Positions 1 to 10,626 of a DNA stretch of 64,000 nucleotides are shown here, piece after piece. The stretch lies in assembly GCA_947311845.1 (NCBI GenBank), contig CAMZMU010000035.1, positions 3,853,726-3,917,725 on the forward strand, read 5' to 3'. The translations under genes and the position numbers were made by a program. This DNA is from Poa pratensis. Taxonomy: Eukaryota; Streptophyta; Magnoliopsida; Poales; Poaceae. A model generated the notes under the pieces. That model did no database searches. It had not been told where the DNA came from and worked only from the letters and a program-made list of their open reading frames with translations. The stretch's first letter is position 1, and every line of letters begins with the position of its first letter.

Positions 1-3000
1 CTTCACAGCTGGTTCTTTCCCCCTTGCAACCTCAGCTCCACATTTGTGCTTGTGGTGAGACACTAACGTCCACTCTGTTTTTCCATCCCACTGCTTGTTT
101 CCCTTTATTGGTATCTGAGGTGCAAAAGATATCGGAGTAGCATCCAGAGGTTCCGAGTCCTCCTCTGACCTGCACACCTCCGGAATGTCCACCTTTTCTG
201 CATAGTACGTGAGCAATTTAGGACTGGCACCATTCTCGAAATTCAGCAACATCTCATCAAGCTTAAGATCTCCCCACGCCTCCTCCATCTCATCCTCCTC
301 CCCAGTTCATGTCGCCTGCCATAGTTCCCACTGTTATCTTGGTTATGCGGAGTGTTGCTTGACCCATCTTCCTTTTCTTTATCCTGGTTGTCCTTATCTA
401 ACCCCCCTTTTCCAGCACCACCTTTCTTGCTTTCAGCATCGGTATCTTTTCCTCCCTGATTTTTATCATCTGGTTTCGGAGAGAAACGAGAAGATGTTGA
501 GTCCGAGTTAGAGATCACCTCCCATTCCAGACAGAAGCCCCTCCCATTGATGTAAACATTGTAGAAGCCATCCACCTGCTTCCTATCCTTGCAGGCTATT
601 TTCACCCTTATTGGAAGCAGATTCAAATCTGATAGAGAATCAATGTCCACTTTCCTTGGTTCACCAGCCATGTACGACAGCTCCCAGACAGCCTCTTCGA
701 ACCTTGCCCAGTCTGGTAATCCATAGACCTGTGCCCAAACCTCGTCCAGCACACCAAAAGCCTCAAATTCTCTCAGAGATTCTGTCACTTTCACTCGAAT
801 GCTATCTTCCGAGACAAAACTGAAACCATTAACAAACTTAGTCAGCTCCCTTCTACTTGCAGCATCTGGAAACTCAATCAAGAAATCCTTCCCCCCCAGA
901 GGCTTTAGACGCCAAGTCCAGTCCCTCTCAAACAGCAGCGACAGTTCACGCAGTACTTGCTCCGCGTCACACTCCCCCGTTAACACCCTCAACACTCCTG
1001 TCACTGTCACAGGCTTGGTAGTTTCCTCCGGTATTGCCAGCCGGATGCTAAAGAACATCTTATCCCCAGCACCACTTCCACAAATCCTCAATTTTGGAAC
1101 TGCCTCCAAGCATTCTGCTGCGACATGCCCAGATTTCTTGCAGGTGTAGCAAGTGGGAGGCGCCGTGCAGTCCTTCTGAGTGTGGCCTGACTGTGTGCAC
1201 TTATGACAGTACAGTGCAGCTTTCTTCTTCCCCAGCGGCTGCGTAGGCAGATCAGCCCCTTTCCCATCTCCGGTAACCTCGCTTCCCCCCGGCGTCGCCT
1301 TGTCCTTGAGAAGCTTGTCTCTTATTTCCTTCTCCCTCAAGATTTCTTGCTCTGTAGGATAGCGCGGACCATTGTAATTCCGACGGGGGCCAGCGCCACC
1401 CGCGAAACCGCCATACCTTCTCTCTTGTGGCGGACCTCTCGGGCCGAACCTGTCTTGATCACCAGCTTTGCGCTTGAATCTGTTGTCAGCACCCTCTCCA
1501 TACCCTTGACCACCATAGCCCTGGCCGCCATAGCTTCCATCCCCGCGGTACCCGCCTGGACCACGAGGAGGAAATCTACCATCGCCCTGCTCCTTCCGAA
1601 ACATCCCCACCACCACTGCTGCAAAGGATCTTCCGTCCACGAGCTTCTCTGTGGTACGAGTCAGTCTCCTCGCTCCGCCTCCAAATCGCCGCACCTCGTC
1701 TCTAGATGCAAGAAACCCTAGAGTAGTTTTGGTAATAGGTTTCGATCTGGGAACCCATATCCAGGCACCTCTTGTATCTGCTATAGAGGCCCAATCCTCT
1801 ACTGTACGCACCAGCTGGATCCTCTCAGGCCCAAGTGCAATCCCATCCGGCCCATTAGTTCGCACAGCGGACAGCTGCAACCCAGAATATTGTGCTTGAA
1901 CCTCTCCTCTCGAGCTGTTAGCTTCCTTATTTTTTTCCTCAAGTCTCACAGTCTCTTGACCAGGCTTCACCGTGGTCAACACCGCCGATGAACCTGCCAC
2001 AGCTTTATCAGCCACACCAAACGATTCCCTCCGGATTCGATTCAGAAAGGCCACCGATGCTCCTGACACCTTCCCATTCCCACCCTTGCTGCTTTGCGGC
2101 TTACGCATCGGAATCAACATCTGACCAACCTTGATCTCCTCATTTCGCTTTGCTTCCACTTGAATCCTGTCATTGGAAGCAATCACTTCTCTTCGTTTCA
2201 TTTGATCCACATCAGCCTGCACCGATGTGATCATCCTCACATTGCTCTGACGCTCCAGCATAGAAACCTTCGTTTCTATCTGATCAAGACTCGCAGAGAG
2301 ACCACCCCCAATTTCACGTTTGGGCACAACTTTCTGCATTTCCTGAGCTGATCGAGACATCTTATCCGTAATCACATCAGCCTGCACCGATGCGATCAAC
2401 CTAGTCCCCCTTTGTTCCTTGCTAACACTGCTCAAGTTATTGACATCAGCATATCTCAAACTCCTCTGATGATTCAGCAAGGAAACCCTCGTTTCCTCCT
2501 GATCAGTTCCACTGTAGTGAGCAGCCTCACTACCACCATCAGAAACGTGCCTATGCACAGCTTCAAGCAATCTATTGGTCTCTCTCAGCTTCAGTTCTAC
2601 AAACTCGCCATGTCGATTCTCCTGCATATTGTCCTTATGCTCACTTTTAATTTCTATAAATTTCTCCCTCAAATCGGGCTCCCGGCGTTCGTCAGACTCC
2701 AAACCCACTGCGGTTGGATCCAACGCAGGCGCACACTCCGAGGATCCCCTGAGTTTCTTCGGCACCGGCTCATCCGTGCTCACCAGAATAGGATTAAGTT
2801 TCGCTCCGACCACCGCACGAAAGCAAGGGAAAAAAATCTCATCACCGGTCACCATCGGCTCATCCACCGACAGCAAACGCGCATCAATCGGAATCCCACA
2901 GTCATCATAGAGGATGAACCTACCTCCCTGTTTGAGGCAGATCTCCCCTTCGTGGACCGACAGGTTGGCTTTGGTCAGCCTCGCCGAGAACGAGGCCCGC

Positions 3001-3293
3001 CATCGCCGCAGCACCACCTCGGGGGCCGCTACGCCATCTCCGCTCACCAGCCGCCGGAGATACTCCGTGCCCTCGCGCTGCCGCAAGCGCAGACCCGGCA
3101 GGTCCATCTCGCGAGCTCCCGCCCCGAACACCGAACCCGCGATCCCCGGCTCTCCCTGCGGCGCCCGTGCCAGCGCACCATCCTGCGCCGCAGCAGAACT
3201 CCGCGCTCCGTCGAACACGAAGGAGGGGAGCGGCGGGGGAGGGTGGAGATGAGGCGGCGGCGGCGGGAAGGAGAGCGAGAGCGGTTTCGCCAT
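1..3293 (-). CDS. LINE-type ORF (zinc knuckles + DUF4283-like domain), frameshifted, runs off the left edge
   Basis: Long minus-strand frame of a retrotransposon-type nucleic-acid-binding protein, probably ORF1 of a non-LTR element. I start it at the ATG at 3293 (good context, G at +4), followed by Pro-rich sequence; an upstream in-frame ATG at 3335 is also possible. In order: N-terminal domain (residues ~60-170), a long low-complexity linker, a Gly/Arg-rich stretch with repeated GGQGYG (~578-600), two CCHC zinc knuckles (CHKCTQSGHTQKDC and CYTCKKSGHVAAEC, ~695-720) and a DUF4283-like domain (~740-910) with the VWAQVYGLP motif. The frame stops at 243, but an adjacent frame stays open from about 315 to base 1, so one base seems missing from a G run near 305-318. 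ORF2 (endonuclease/reverse transcriptase) would lie to the left of the window; that is inference. A host gene derived from such an element is the alternative. Confidence 0.72.
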
Positions 3294-3379
3294 CCCATCT
3301 AGCAGGTGATCGATTTCGATTGCACTATCTTTCACAGCCGTATGTCACAGCCTTAACCAACACATTCAACTTTTATGGG

Positions 3380-3479
3380 TACCATTACAATTTCGTAGTC
3401 ATCTGCAAAAAAAATTGTAGAGAGTGCGCAAATTGATAGTCATCTGCAAATTGACCTTATAAATGTGAACGGAGAGAGT
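3380..3479. mobile_element. Possible truncated Stowaway MITE end
   Basis: Just upstream of the LINE-type ORF the sequence ends in CTTATAAATGTGAACGGAGAGAG followed by TA, resembling the inner and terminal parts of Stowaway inverted repeats. No matching left terminus is visible, so this is at best a truncated or decayed copy. Confidence 0.35.
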
Positions 3480-3605
3480 ATTTAAGTAAAAGTTTTGACT
3501 GAATGTGATATGGTATCTCTATGCCCTGGACGTGTCATCTGCAAATCGCACAATTGCTCTGCCGCGCTTGCACACATGCATTATTCATTGACAAGAGCGT
3601 ACATA

Positions 3606-3702
3606 ATTTATTCAGAGAGCGATGGGCCACTCTGCGAAATGATCCCGGGCCACAATTATAAAACATCCCTCGGGCCTACATGATTTATTCAGAGAGCGAT
3701 GG
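3606..3702. repeat. 20-bp direct repeat around the BAHD stop codon
   Basis: A perfect 20-bp repeat occurs at 3606-3625 and 3683-3702. The second copy contains the last codons and stop of the acyltransferase pseudogene, so the first looks like a partial duplication of its 3' end. No function is evident. Confidence 0.8.
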
Positions 3703-5063
3703 TACGGTCGCGCCCATGAACTCCTCGTCGGCGACGAGCCTGGCGAGCTCCTCCGGGGCGAGGCACACCTCGAGCGCCATGGTCCCCGCACCGGCTCCGC
3801 CCTCGTACACGGTCACCTTCCCTTCCAGCTTGTTCCCCGCGCCGCTCCGCACGGTGACCGGCCGGCCCCAGCCGAAGTCGTTCCCGTACACGTCGAACCG
3901 CGGCGAGCTCCCCGTTACCAAATTCCTGTGAGCGGCTGCCGAAATCGCCGGCATGCATGCAAAGCTGGGCTCTCCCGGCCAGGACGCAAGCTTGTCCCTC
4001 GCGCTCGCCACGTCGAAGGATGTGACTGCTCTGTTCAACAGCCAAGCCGCCCAGCCCAGACCCTTGTCGAGGATGTCGCCGGCGGGGGACTTGGCGGCAG
4101 CGTGCTCCACCGCGTTGCCCGCGTATGCCGTCGGGACGCCGTCCACGCGGCCCCGGCATCCAAGGAGGAGGGTGTACATCGTCTCCTCGTCGGGCGCGAG
4201 CCTTCAGGCTCGGCACACCGCGCGCCAGACGTGCGCCAGTAAGGCCTGCAGCGACGATATGGTGGTGTTGGCGGTGATGATGGTGCCGGACATCTCGGCG
4301 TTCGCCCTCCCCTTGAGCTCCTTCATACTCTCCGCTGAAAAATGGAAGAAGCATTCCTCCACCGGCGGCCACGGGTCCAGACGCTGGCCGACGATGTCCT
4401 CCACGCTGCCAAAGGGCAGAGGGATCGGGACGGGGCAACCGTCGAGGAAGAACCTCCGGTGCACCAGCAAAGGCGAGGACACCTCGTCGTCGCCGCCAAT
4501 GCCCCGGCGGCTGATCTCGCACCAGATGTTGAACAGGCGCCAGAAGGCCGTCCCGTCGGCGACGGCGTGGTTGAGCGACATGGCGACGAACACGCCGTCG
4601 GCGAGCTCGGTGACCTGCGCGGCCAGGAGCGGGAGGGAGCCCGCGATGGCGTCCGCGCCGAGCATCCGGTCGAGCGGGAAGAAGGACCAGACCAGCCGCG
4701 GGATGCGGAGCGGGCCGGTGACGTCCGCGACGGTGACGCCGGGCGCCACGGCGTGCACGAACTCGGCGCCCTCGCCGCCGCAGCACAGCGAAACGACAAG
4801 GCCCTCCGGCCCGGCGTGGCCACGAGGCGGCCGGCGAAGGGGTAGAAGCATGCCAGTGCGCGCGCGAAGGACGACGCTAGGCGTTCGACTACGGTGGCGG
4901 CGGCGGTGGTGGGTGGGCTTGGAAGGAGGACGCCTTTCTGGATGTGCTCGACGGTGAGCATCCGGAGGTCTTACGGCGTGAGGTGGATGGTCTCCGGCGG
5001 CCGCGCAGTGGGTGGTTCAGTCCGGACCATGCGCCGGGACACGATCCTTACTACGTCGCCCAT
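3685..5063 (-). pseudogene. BAHD (HxxxD-type) acyltransferase pseudogene
   Basis: Single-exon remnant of a BAHD acyltransferase; the family moves acyl groups from CoA thioesters to alcohols or amines in plant secondary metabolism. The catalytic HAVAD (4555-4569, within SLNHAVADGT) and the structural DFGWG (3865-3879) are both intact. Translation from the ATG at 5063 meets TAA at 4971-4973 (where relatives read TPWDLRML), a 1-nt deletion in the GGCC-rich run near 4808-4815, and TGA at 4204-4206 between VCRA and RLAPDEET. Allowing the one missing base, the span is exactly 460 codons including the stop, the normal family length. Relatives are grass 'uncharacterized acetyltransferase' genes of the At3g50280 type (from memory). 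The substrate cannot be inferred. Two independent stops make a true pseudogene likely, although the frameshift alone could be an assembly error. Confidence 0.88.
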
Positions 5064-5956
5064 TGCTCGATCACCGTGAGCTTAAGCAATTAGCGCGCGC
5101 TGCTCTTCTTATCCCTCCCGGTCCTCCCCCCACGCTCTTCCTCTTCGTACGTGACGTGCAGCTGGACACATGGTCCGACAAGACCGGGACACGCACTTTC
5201 AAGTGTTCACAGGGGAAGGACGATGGCCATTCATAGCTTCGCAACGCATGGGCCATACTTAGGAGTACGTGTTAGTATAGGAGCAGTAACAGTTTCTTGC
5301 TGAAAAACGATGATACCCTCCGACCAAGCAGAGATTCAGTAAAGTGCAAGCTGAGATTACTTATCTTAGACCATCCACTATGTATGCAAAAAGCGATTCA
5401 AATGAGATATTGAATCGGTTCGATACATAGTAGGGAATCGATTCATTGGGTTTGACAACAAAGACGACTCATAACCTTGCTTCATGCATGTGTGGGAAAT
5501 TTTTGGTAGAAAGGGAGCGAAGAAGGCTGGATAGAGTAGAAATTTAATCTAATGTGTGGGCCATTTGCATTCATGTGTGGGCCAACAAGCGATTCCACAC
5601 ATAGCAGCCAAATGCTAGCGACTTCCATGAATCGGCTTGACATGGTGAGACGAAAATTCAGTATCCATGACATTACATACGTACAATCACCAACGGTTCT
5701 ATGCCACCACAGTTCGAAGCCACAGATCTGTGCTCTAACAGCAATTCGTTGACAAAAAATAACTCAACACCAAATGCACTTTGCCCACACTTCTGTAGCT
5801 ATATCCTTTGCTGAATTCTGAACTTGTATGCACTTCTTTGTTAAGGCGTTACTTTCATAATATATAGCCACTCGTTCCATGCCATCATATTGAGTTCCAG
5901 ATGATAATAACACAACAAAACTGGTTCAAAGCTAAGTGCTCTTCTACTAGTCTATA
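5064..5956. other. Intergenic stretch with a small hairpin
   Basis: No convincing gene. At 5377-5431 an inverted repeat (ACTATGTAT / ATACATAGT, with inner GATTCAA / TTGAATC arms) could fold into a hairpin and may be a MITE remnant. The rest is AT-rich. Confidence 0.5.
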
Positions 5957-6087
5957 TCTATACTACTATTAAAAGAGCAAACATGTTGGGATACTTTTAA
6001 TCTTGTCCGTTCAATTTTCAATCAACGATCCAGATTGTCCCGATGTCGAGCAGCAAACACTTTAAATCTTGTCCGTTCAATTTTTAT

Positions 6088-6285
6088 TTCCATCCTTTCG
6101 ATCGTCCGATCCTTATGTTCTATATATACCAAACCTAATGAAACACGATCACACGTTAGAATCAAAGACGATCACACGTTAGAATCAATTTCCATCCTTT
6201 CGATCCGATCCTTATGTTCTATATATACCAAACCTAATGAAACACGTATCACACGTTAGAATCAAACACGATCACACGTTAGAAT
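6088..6285 (+). repeat. ~98-bp tandem repeat inside Helitron 1
   Basis: Two units starting with TTTCCATCCTTTCGATC near 6088 and 6186. Each contains GATCCTTATGTTCTATATA and ends with repeated CGATCACACGTTAGAATCAA-type blocks. Such subterminal repeats are common near Helitron 5' ends. Confidence 0.75.
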
Positions 6286-6407
6286 CAAACACGAGCTCCG
6301 CGTGCTCGCCTGCTTCCGTAGTTGCACAACATAAGTAACGTCCCTAGGATCCTAGGTCATCCTGACTTCCTGATCCACGGGCGGCATGGGGCTTGCAGCA
6401 CGGTCCT

Positions 6408-6820
6408 CGGCGTACCGCGTCGAGGACCTCGAACAGAACGGCGCCACGGCCGGCGTGGGGCGCGTGGACAAGATGGAGCCGCTGGTCTTCAAGGCGCTGC
6501 TCTACTTCATGCACACGGACTCCTGTCCTGCCCGATAAGACGACAAAGCAGGAGGAGACCGCCCCTGGCGCAGCACCTGCTCTGGCGGCGCACCGGTACG
6601 GCATGGAGAGGTTGAAACTGCTCTGCGAGGATCAGCTCTGCAGGATCATCGACGTGGCACGGCAGCGAACATCCTCGAAGCTGAACCGCTAGGCTGCCGC
6701 GGGCTCAAGGACGCATGCTTCGATTTCCTCGGTCGCTCCGAAGGCGGTCATGGCAAGCAACGACTTCGAGCATCTCACCACAACGACGGTCTGAAGGAGC
6801 TGGTCGCCCTGGGCTTGGCG
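6408..6820 (+). pseudogene. Captured MATH-BTB (BPM-like) gene fragment
   Basis: In shifting plus-strand frames the sequence encodes pieces of a MATH-BTB protein, the substrate adaptor of CUL3 ubiquitin ligases. Seen: VEDLEQNGA and VFKALLYFMHTDS (BTB core), then HRYGMERLKLLCEDQLCR and CFDFLG, and after a frameshift PKAVMASNDFEHLTTT (C-terminal BACK-like part). Helices conserved in grass BPM genes are recognisable, but the MATH domain and the start are missing and at least two frameshifts break the frame. Its place between Helitron 1 termini indicates transduplication of a host gene. Expression would depend on a flanking promoter. Confidence 0.82.
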
Positions 6821-7921
6821 CCTCGACGGGTTCAGCCCGACAAGTGCGCACGTCGCCGCCTGCCCGCCGCCCTGTACTCGAGCCTGTAGACATCGACCTG
6901 TACACGGCGGGCCGGGACGCTAGCGTCGGCCCACTCCACGAGATCCAAGATTCAGGGGAGCGTCTGTGATGTCTAACGTACAGATAAATCGAAAAACAAT
7001 GGAAATCATCTAAGTTCAGATCAAAGTGTGAATATTCTGAGGACAATAAACTGCTCATGCGACAATGACTTAGATATGTGTGCAGGTTTGTTTAACAGCA
7101 AATCATACACTTTCTTTTTGTTGATTCTATGCAACACCATCTTGGTAATCTTGTTCCTTGAAAGCGTTCAAAAAAAAAATCTTGTTCCTTGAAATCATGT
7201 GCCCTGCTCTTCTTAACAGATCGTGGATGAATACAATCGTCTTCTAGCAAGTCAACTTGAAACTCAGCTAGAGGTGCGGTCCTCTATCCTTAAATTACGG
7301 TCACTATCCAATCATTCCAATGTGCTGTTCTCGAGCCTAACATATAATCTTTCTTGGAGATAAAACCTATTATATACTGGGTAATGTAGTATATATCCTC
7401 AAATGTGGGTCGGCCTTGTAGAAACTATTTTTATTGGGAAAATCCAATTTTGTTATCATGCAATGTACAAATACTCTACCAAGTAACAATCGTGTTTTTT
7501 TAGTCCCATGGTACAAGTATGAAACCATTGATCAAGTCAGTAGCATTTCAGAGTCTACATTTTCCTTCAACAAAAAATATTTTCAATGTCATCACCTTGA
7601 AATATGGACAATTATGATGCATAATTTTTCATTCCCATCGCTTAGAAATATGAACAATCTTGATGTGTAGATGATCAAGCCAACTATTAACTACTGATGT
7701 TACTTTTGCATTCAGCAATGATATGAACTATGATTTGTTGTGGATTATTCCTCTAGATGATGAGTTATATATAGTACCACATTGTTGAGATATTTGTGCT
7801 GCTATTGACTTGCACCAAAAGACGTAATCTACATATACCCTGGTACTGGTACAATATTTTTCTACTTGTAAATTCTCCCTTTTAATTGTGAAAACGTGCG
7901 TTGCACGTACATGCCAACTAG

Positions 7922-8327
7922 TAGCATAAAAGACCAAAACGGTATCCAGAGCACCGCGTACAGTTTAAAATATACTGTAAAAATAATTCGAAATCTGCGG
8001 GCTGAGTCATTAGAATTTTGAAATGACATTCTGAAGCAGAATTCAAGAGAAGTGTAAATCTATTTGGCAACACATGGATAAAAATCCGGAGTAGGTAGTT
8101 CGGAGAACTGCAATCGTACGCAATCCTGAGTCTGAAGAGACTAAGATTCAGAACAATTTGAGAGCATCGCAGGCACGTACTACAAGCTAACTAGAGTTAA
8201 AATTCTGAATCTCAGTTATACACAAATCATCAAATTTAATGTATCAACCAACATTGGGGCGTGTGCTACTGAAGAAACCCAGGATGTACAAGCTATCACT
8301 TTGCTGAATCCTGAACCAGTCAGATCG
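7922..8327. other. Intergenic stretch
   Basis: AT-rich sequence between Helitron 1 and the next gene model. It may hold the 3' part of the minus-strand gene at 8345-9057, but no clear exon is visible. Confidence 0.4.
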
Positions 8328-8344
8328 CTAACTGTCACTGCAAA

Positions 8345-9057
8345 TCAGAAATGACACCAAGAATTGCAGATCAGAACACATAAGCCAACATACGAAGAAT
8401 GCCTTACAGGTATGACGATTACCTCGTTCTGCTTCTCTAAGGACGGGCCAGGCTCGCCCCTCTGGCCGACAATGTAGAACAGCACACACGACATCACGCT
8501 GAGCGCCAGAGACGCGCCGAGGACGGCGAGGACGCCGTAGGATCTCCCTCTCCGTCGGGCTCGCCTGGAGGACTCCCCGGCGCTGTCGCCGATGTGGAGG
8601 AACACGGGCCGCCGCATGAGGCTCCGAGACGGCTGAGCCTGAGCGCGGAGTGTATCCCGCGGGCAGCGTGGCGGCTCGCGTCCCTGATACTGAAGCACTC
8701 GCCGCCACGCTGGCGACGGCCGCCGACAGTGGAGTCATCCGTCGTTCTCGGCCACTCGGAGTCTGAGGCCGAGGATCTATGGACGAGAGAAGAGAGGAAC
8801 CGGTCGAGGACGATGTCGCTCCGGCGAGCCTTGGCGCTGGCCATAGCTTCAGCTTCCTCGGGGATGAAATGCTCCGGGCGAGGCTGCTTCCTGCCTCGAG
8901 AAGGTGGGCGGTTGGAGGAGGAGGTGGAAGCCGCCGTGCGGAGCCCTGACGACGACGCTGACGGTAATGCGGAACCTAGGCTGGCAGAGGGAGGAGGCGG
9001 ATCGCCTTCGGACGGTGCGGCGGGCGCGGCGACGAAGCGCTTAGGGGAGTACTGCAT
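8345..9057 (-). pseudogene. Unrecognised gene model with one membrane segment (frameshifted)
   Basis: GC-rich minus-strand coding sequence starting at the ATG at 9057 (MQYSPKRF). I do not recognise the family. The first part is Pro/Ser-rich, then basic (PSRGRKQ), then a helical stretch (EEAEAMASAKARRSDIVLDR). In a frame shifted by one base near 8700 it continues through a basic region (RRARRRGRSYG) into a hydrophobic segment of about 22 residues (GVLAVLGASLALSVMSCVLF), suggesting a single-pass membrane protein with basic sequence before the membrane. After QNE a GTAATC donor site is present, so a further exon is expected. The frame change may be a mutation or an assembly error. The neighbouring model at 9208-9894 shares a short RGRKQ motif and may be related or part of the same locus. 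Confidence 0.5.
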
Positions 9058-9207
9058 CTTGCTCCGCGACGGAATGCGGCGGTAGGGCGTGCGCGATCGT
9101 GACTGTGGCGCCGGGCGCTGTCAAGTGCCAACCAAATTACTCTGCTCAGTTCAGATGCGAAACGAGAACGTGACCAAGAACAGAATGCTTCGGGTTGGTG
9201 ATCTTAC

Positions 9208-9894
9208 CGGAGCAGACACGTTTTAGCATCTTGTCGTTTCCCGGCGCGGAGCCGGAGCCCCGATCGACATCCGCCAAAGAAGGGACGTCCTCGAGTGTTC
9301 CCGTCGCCGGCGCGGAAGAGGACGACGCGCCAAGAACAGAAGCCCTGGAGCCGTCCGGTTCAGCATCGCCCGCAGCGGTTAATCTCATCAGGCCGGCCTG
9401 CTTCCTGCCTCTTGATCGTGGGCGGAGGGACGAGGACAGCGGCATCGCTTCCACAGCCGCTGATCGAAACTCTGACGAATTCACGCCCACATGAATCAGC
9501 ATTTAAGAACAGTGGAGCCGGCCTCGCGCGCCGCCGCGAAACGCATACCAAGTTCCAATGTTTGGGAATCTTACCGAAGGGAGTCACGGTCGCGACAGGG
9601 TTCTCCAACGCCTCACGGTCCTCTTTCTCGACGCTTCCCGACGCGGCCGCGGCCTCGCTCGGCTCCGGCCAAGGTCCCTGCTGCAACGAACGAACCAAAG
9701 CCAAGAACAGAGCGTTTCGGGCTTTGGGTTTGCCCACATTTCTTGAACAGCCATTAATTAACTACCTCAAGTTCCTGTTTCTTGGCGCTCTCCGACGCCG
9801 CGCCATGGACGCTGTTTTCCGCACCCGAGACGCGCTCGTCGGCACCGGCCACCGCCTCGCCGCCCTGCTCCGTGTTCCCCTCGGACGGATCCAT
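9208..9894 (-). CDS. Unrecognised three-exon gene model
   Basis: Start ATG at 9894 (MDPSEGNTEQGGEAV). Exon 1 is 9766-9894 and ends in CTTGAG before GTAGTT; exon 2 is 9575-9677, after a CAGCAG acceptor and before GTAAG; exon 3 is 9208-9471, after GTCAG and before GTAAG. All junctions are GT-AG and keep one frame. The product is acidic and Ser/Ala-rich with a basic SRGRKQ-type patch; no known domain is visible. The last donor implies at least one more exon, but no acceptor joins cleanly to the 9057 model. It could be the 5' half of that gene or a separate paralogous fragment. A Helitron lies on each side, so the pair may sit in a captured or rearranged block. Function unknown. Confidence 0.5.
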
Positions 9895-10077
9895 GGGCAA
9901 TGTGATCGATCGAGTTCTTGTTGTGGGACAAAGAGTGAAGGCGGTTTGGAAGAAGCGGGACGGGGCGGAGCGAAGTGGACATGGTGGGCGGTTATGACGG
10001 CATCGGGTGGAACCGTGCGATTGCAGGTTTTTTTTTTAGGGTAATAGCATCTCTCGGATGGAGGCAGCCCATGAAAA

Positions 10078-10338
10078 GCCCACTATCAGCGACTGTTTAA
10101 AAAATACACAGATGGATCAGGTTTTCTAATCTATTACTCCCTCCGTTTGCAAAAGGATGTCACAAAAATGAACTATAGATAAACCATTTTTGTGACATCC
10201 TTTTCCGAACGGAAGGAGTATATACTAAAAGCAAAATGAGTGAGTTTAAGCCCACTATCAGCGACTGTTTAAAAAATACATAGATGGATCAGGTTTTCTA
10301 ATCTATTATATAATAAAAGCAAAATGAGTGAGTTTAAC
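10078..10338 (+). repeat. 88-bp tandem duplication of a Helitron 5' junction, one copy split by a MITE
   Basis: Copy A (10078-10249) and copy B (10250-10338) each hold about 52 bp of flank starting GCCCACTATCAGCG, plus the first ~36 bp of Helitron 2. Copy A is interrupted by an 82-bp Stowaway element. Without it and one TA, the two copies differ at only a few bases. The flanking motif GATGGATCAGGTTTTCT appears again at 14641, just past the Helitron 3' end. Confidence 0.85.
10137..10218. mobile_element. Stowaway MITE (82 bp)
   Basis: Almost entirely inverted repeats: the left arm starts CTCCCTCCGTTTGC and the right arm, read in reverse complement, CTCCTTCCGTTCGG, both continuing into AAAAGGATGTCAC. 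It is flanked by TA at 10135-10136 and 10219-10220, the Tc1/mariner (Stowaway) target duplication. It has no coding capacity. Confidence 0.92.
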
Positions 10339-10626
10339 GGAGACACCACTTTAATCCACATATGCTAGAAATATATAATCCGTTGATTTTGGTTGTAACG
10401 GTTGAGATTAAAAATGACAAAGTTACGTACAACATTAATCAAGTACAAATAAGTTATTTCAACACGTACCAGGAAACACGTCCCTCACGTCCACAAACAG
10501 CACGTTGCCTTTAAAAAAAAAAATCAAAACAGCACGTTACCGGGAAACAATTTGATCGATCGAATTGAAACAACCGAAGCTCGGTCGCTCCAGCCATTGA
10601 TGGGCCGGTCCATGCGGTGGAGAGAA

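Larger units (their letters stand above)
5957..7921 (+). mobile_element. Helitron 1 (1,965 bp) carrying a MATH-BTB gene fragment
   Basis: The 5' end reads TCTATACTACTATTAAAAG, the usual plant Helitron start, preceded by host A at 5956. The 3' end is CTAG at 7918-7921 followed by host T at 7922, with a hairpin (CGTGC-GTT-GCACG, 7895-7907) 10 nt upstream. This is the A|TC...CTRR|T arrangement without target duplication expected of rolling-circle Helitrons. No Rep/helicase gene is present, so the element is non-autonomous. It contains an internal tandem repeat (6088-6285) and a captured BTB gene piece. Confidence 0.85.

Noticed and set aside
243..3335. Plus-strand open frames of 60-296 codons opposite the LINE-type ORF
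   Set aside because: They are shadows of the long minus-strand coding frame, without domains.
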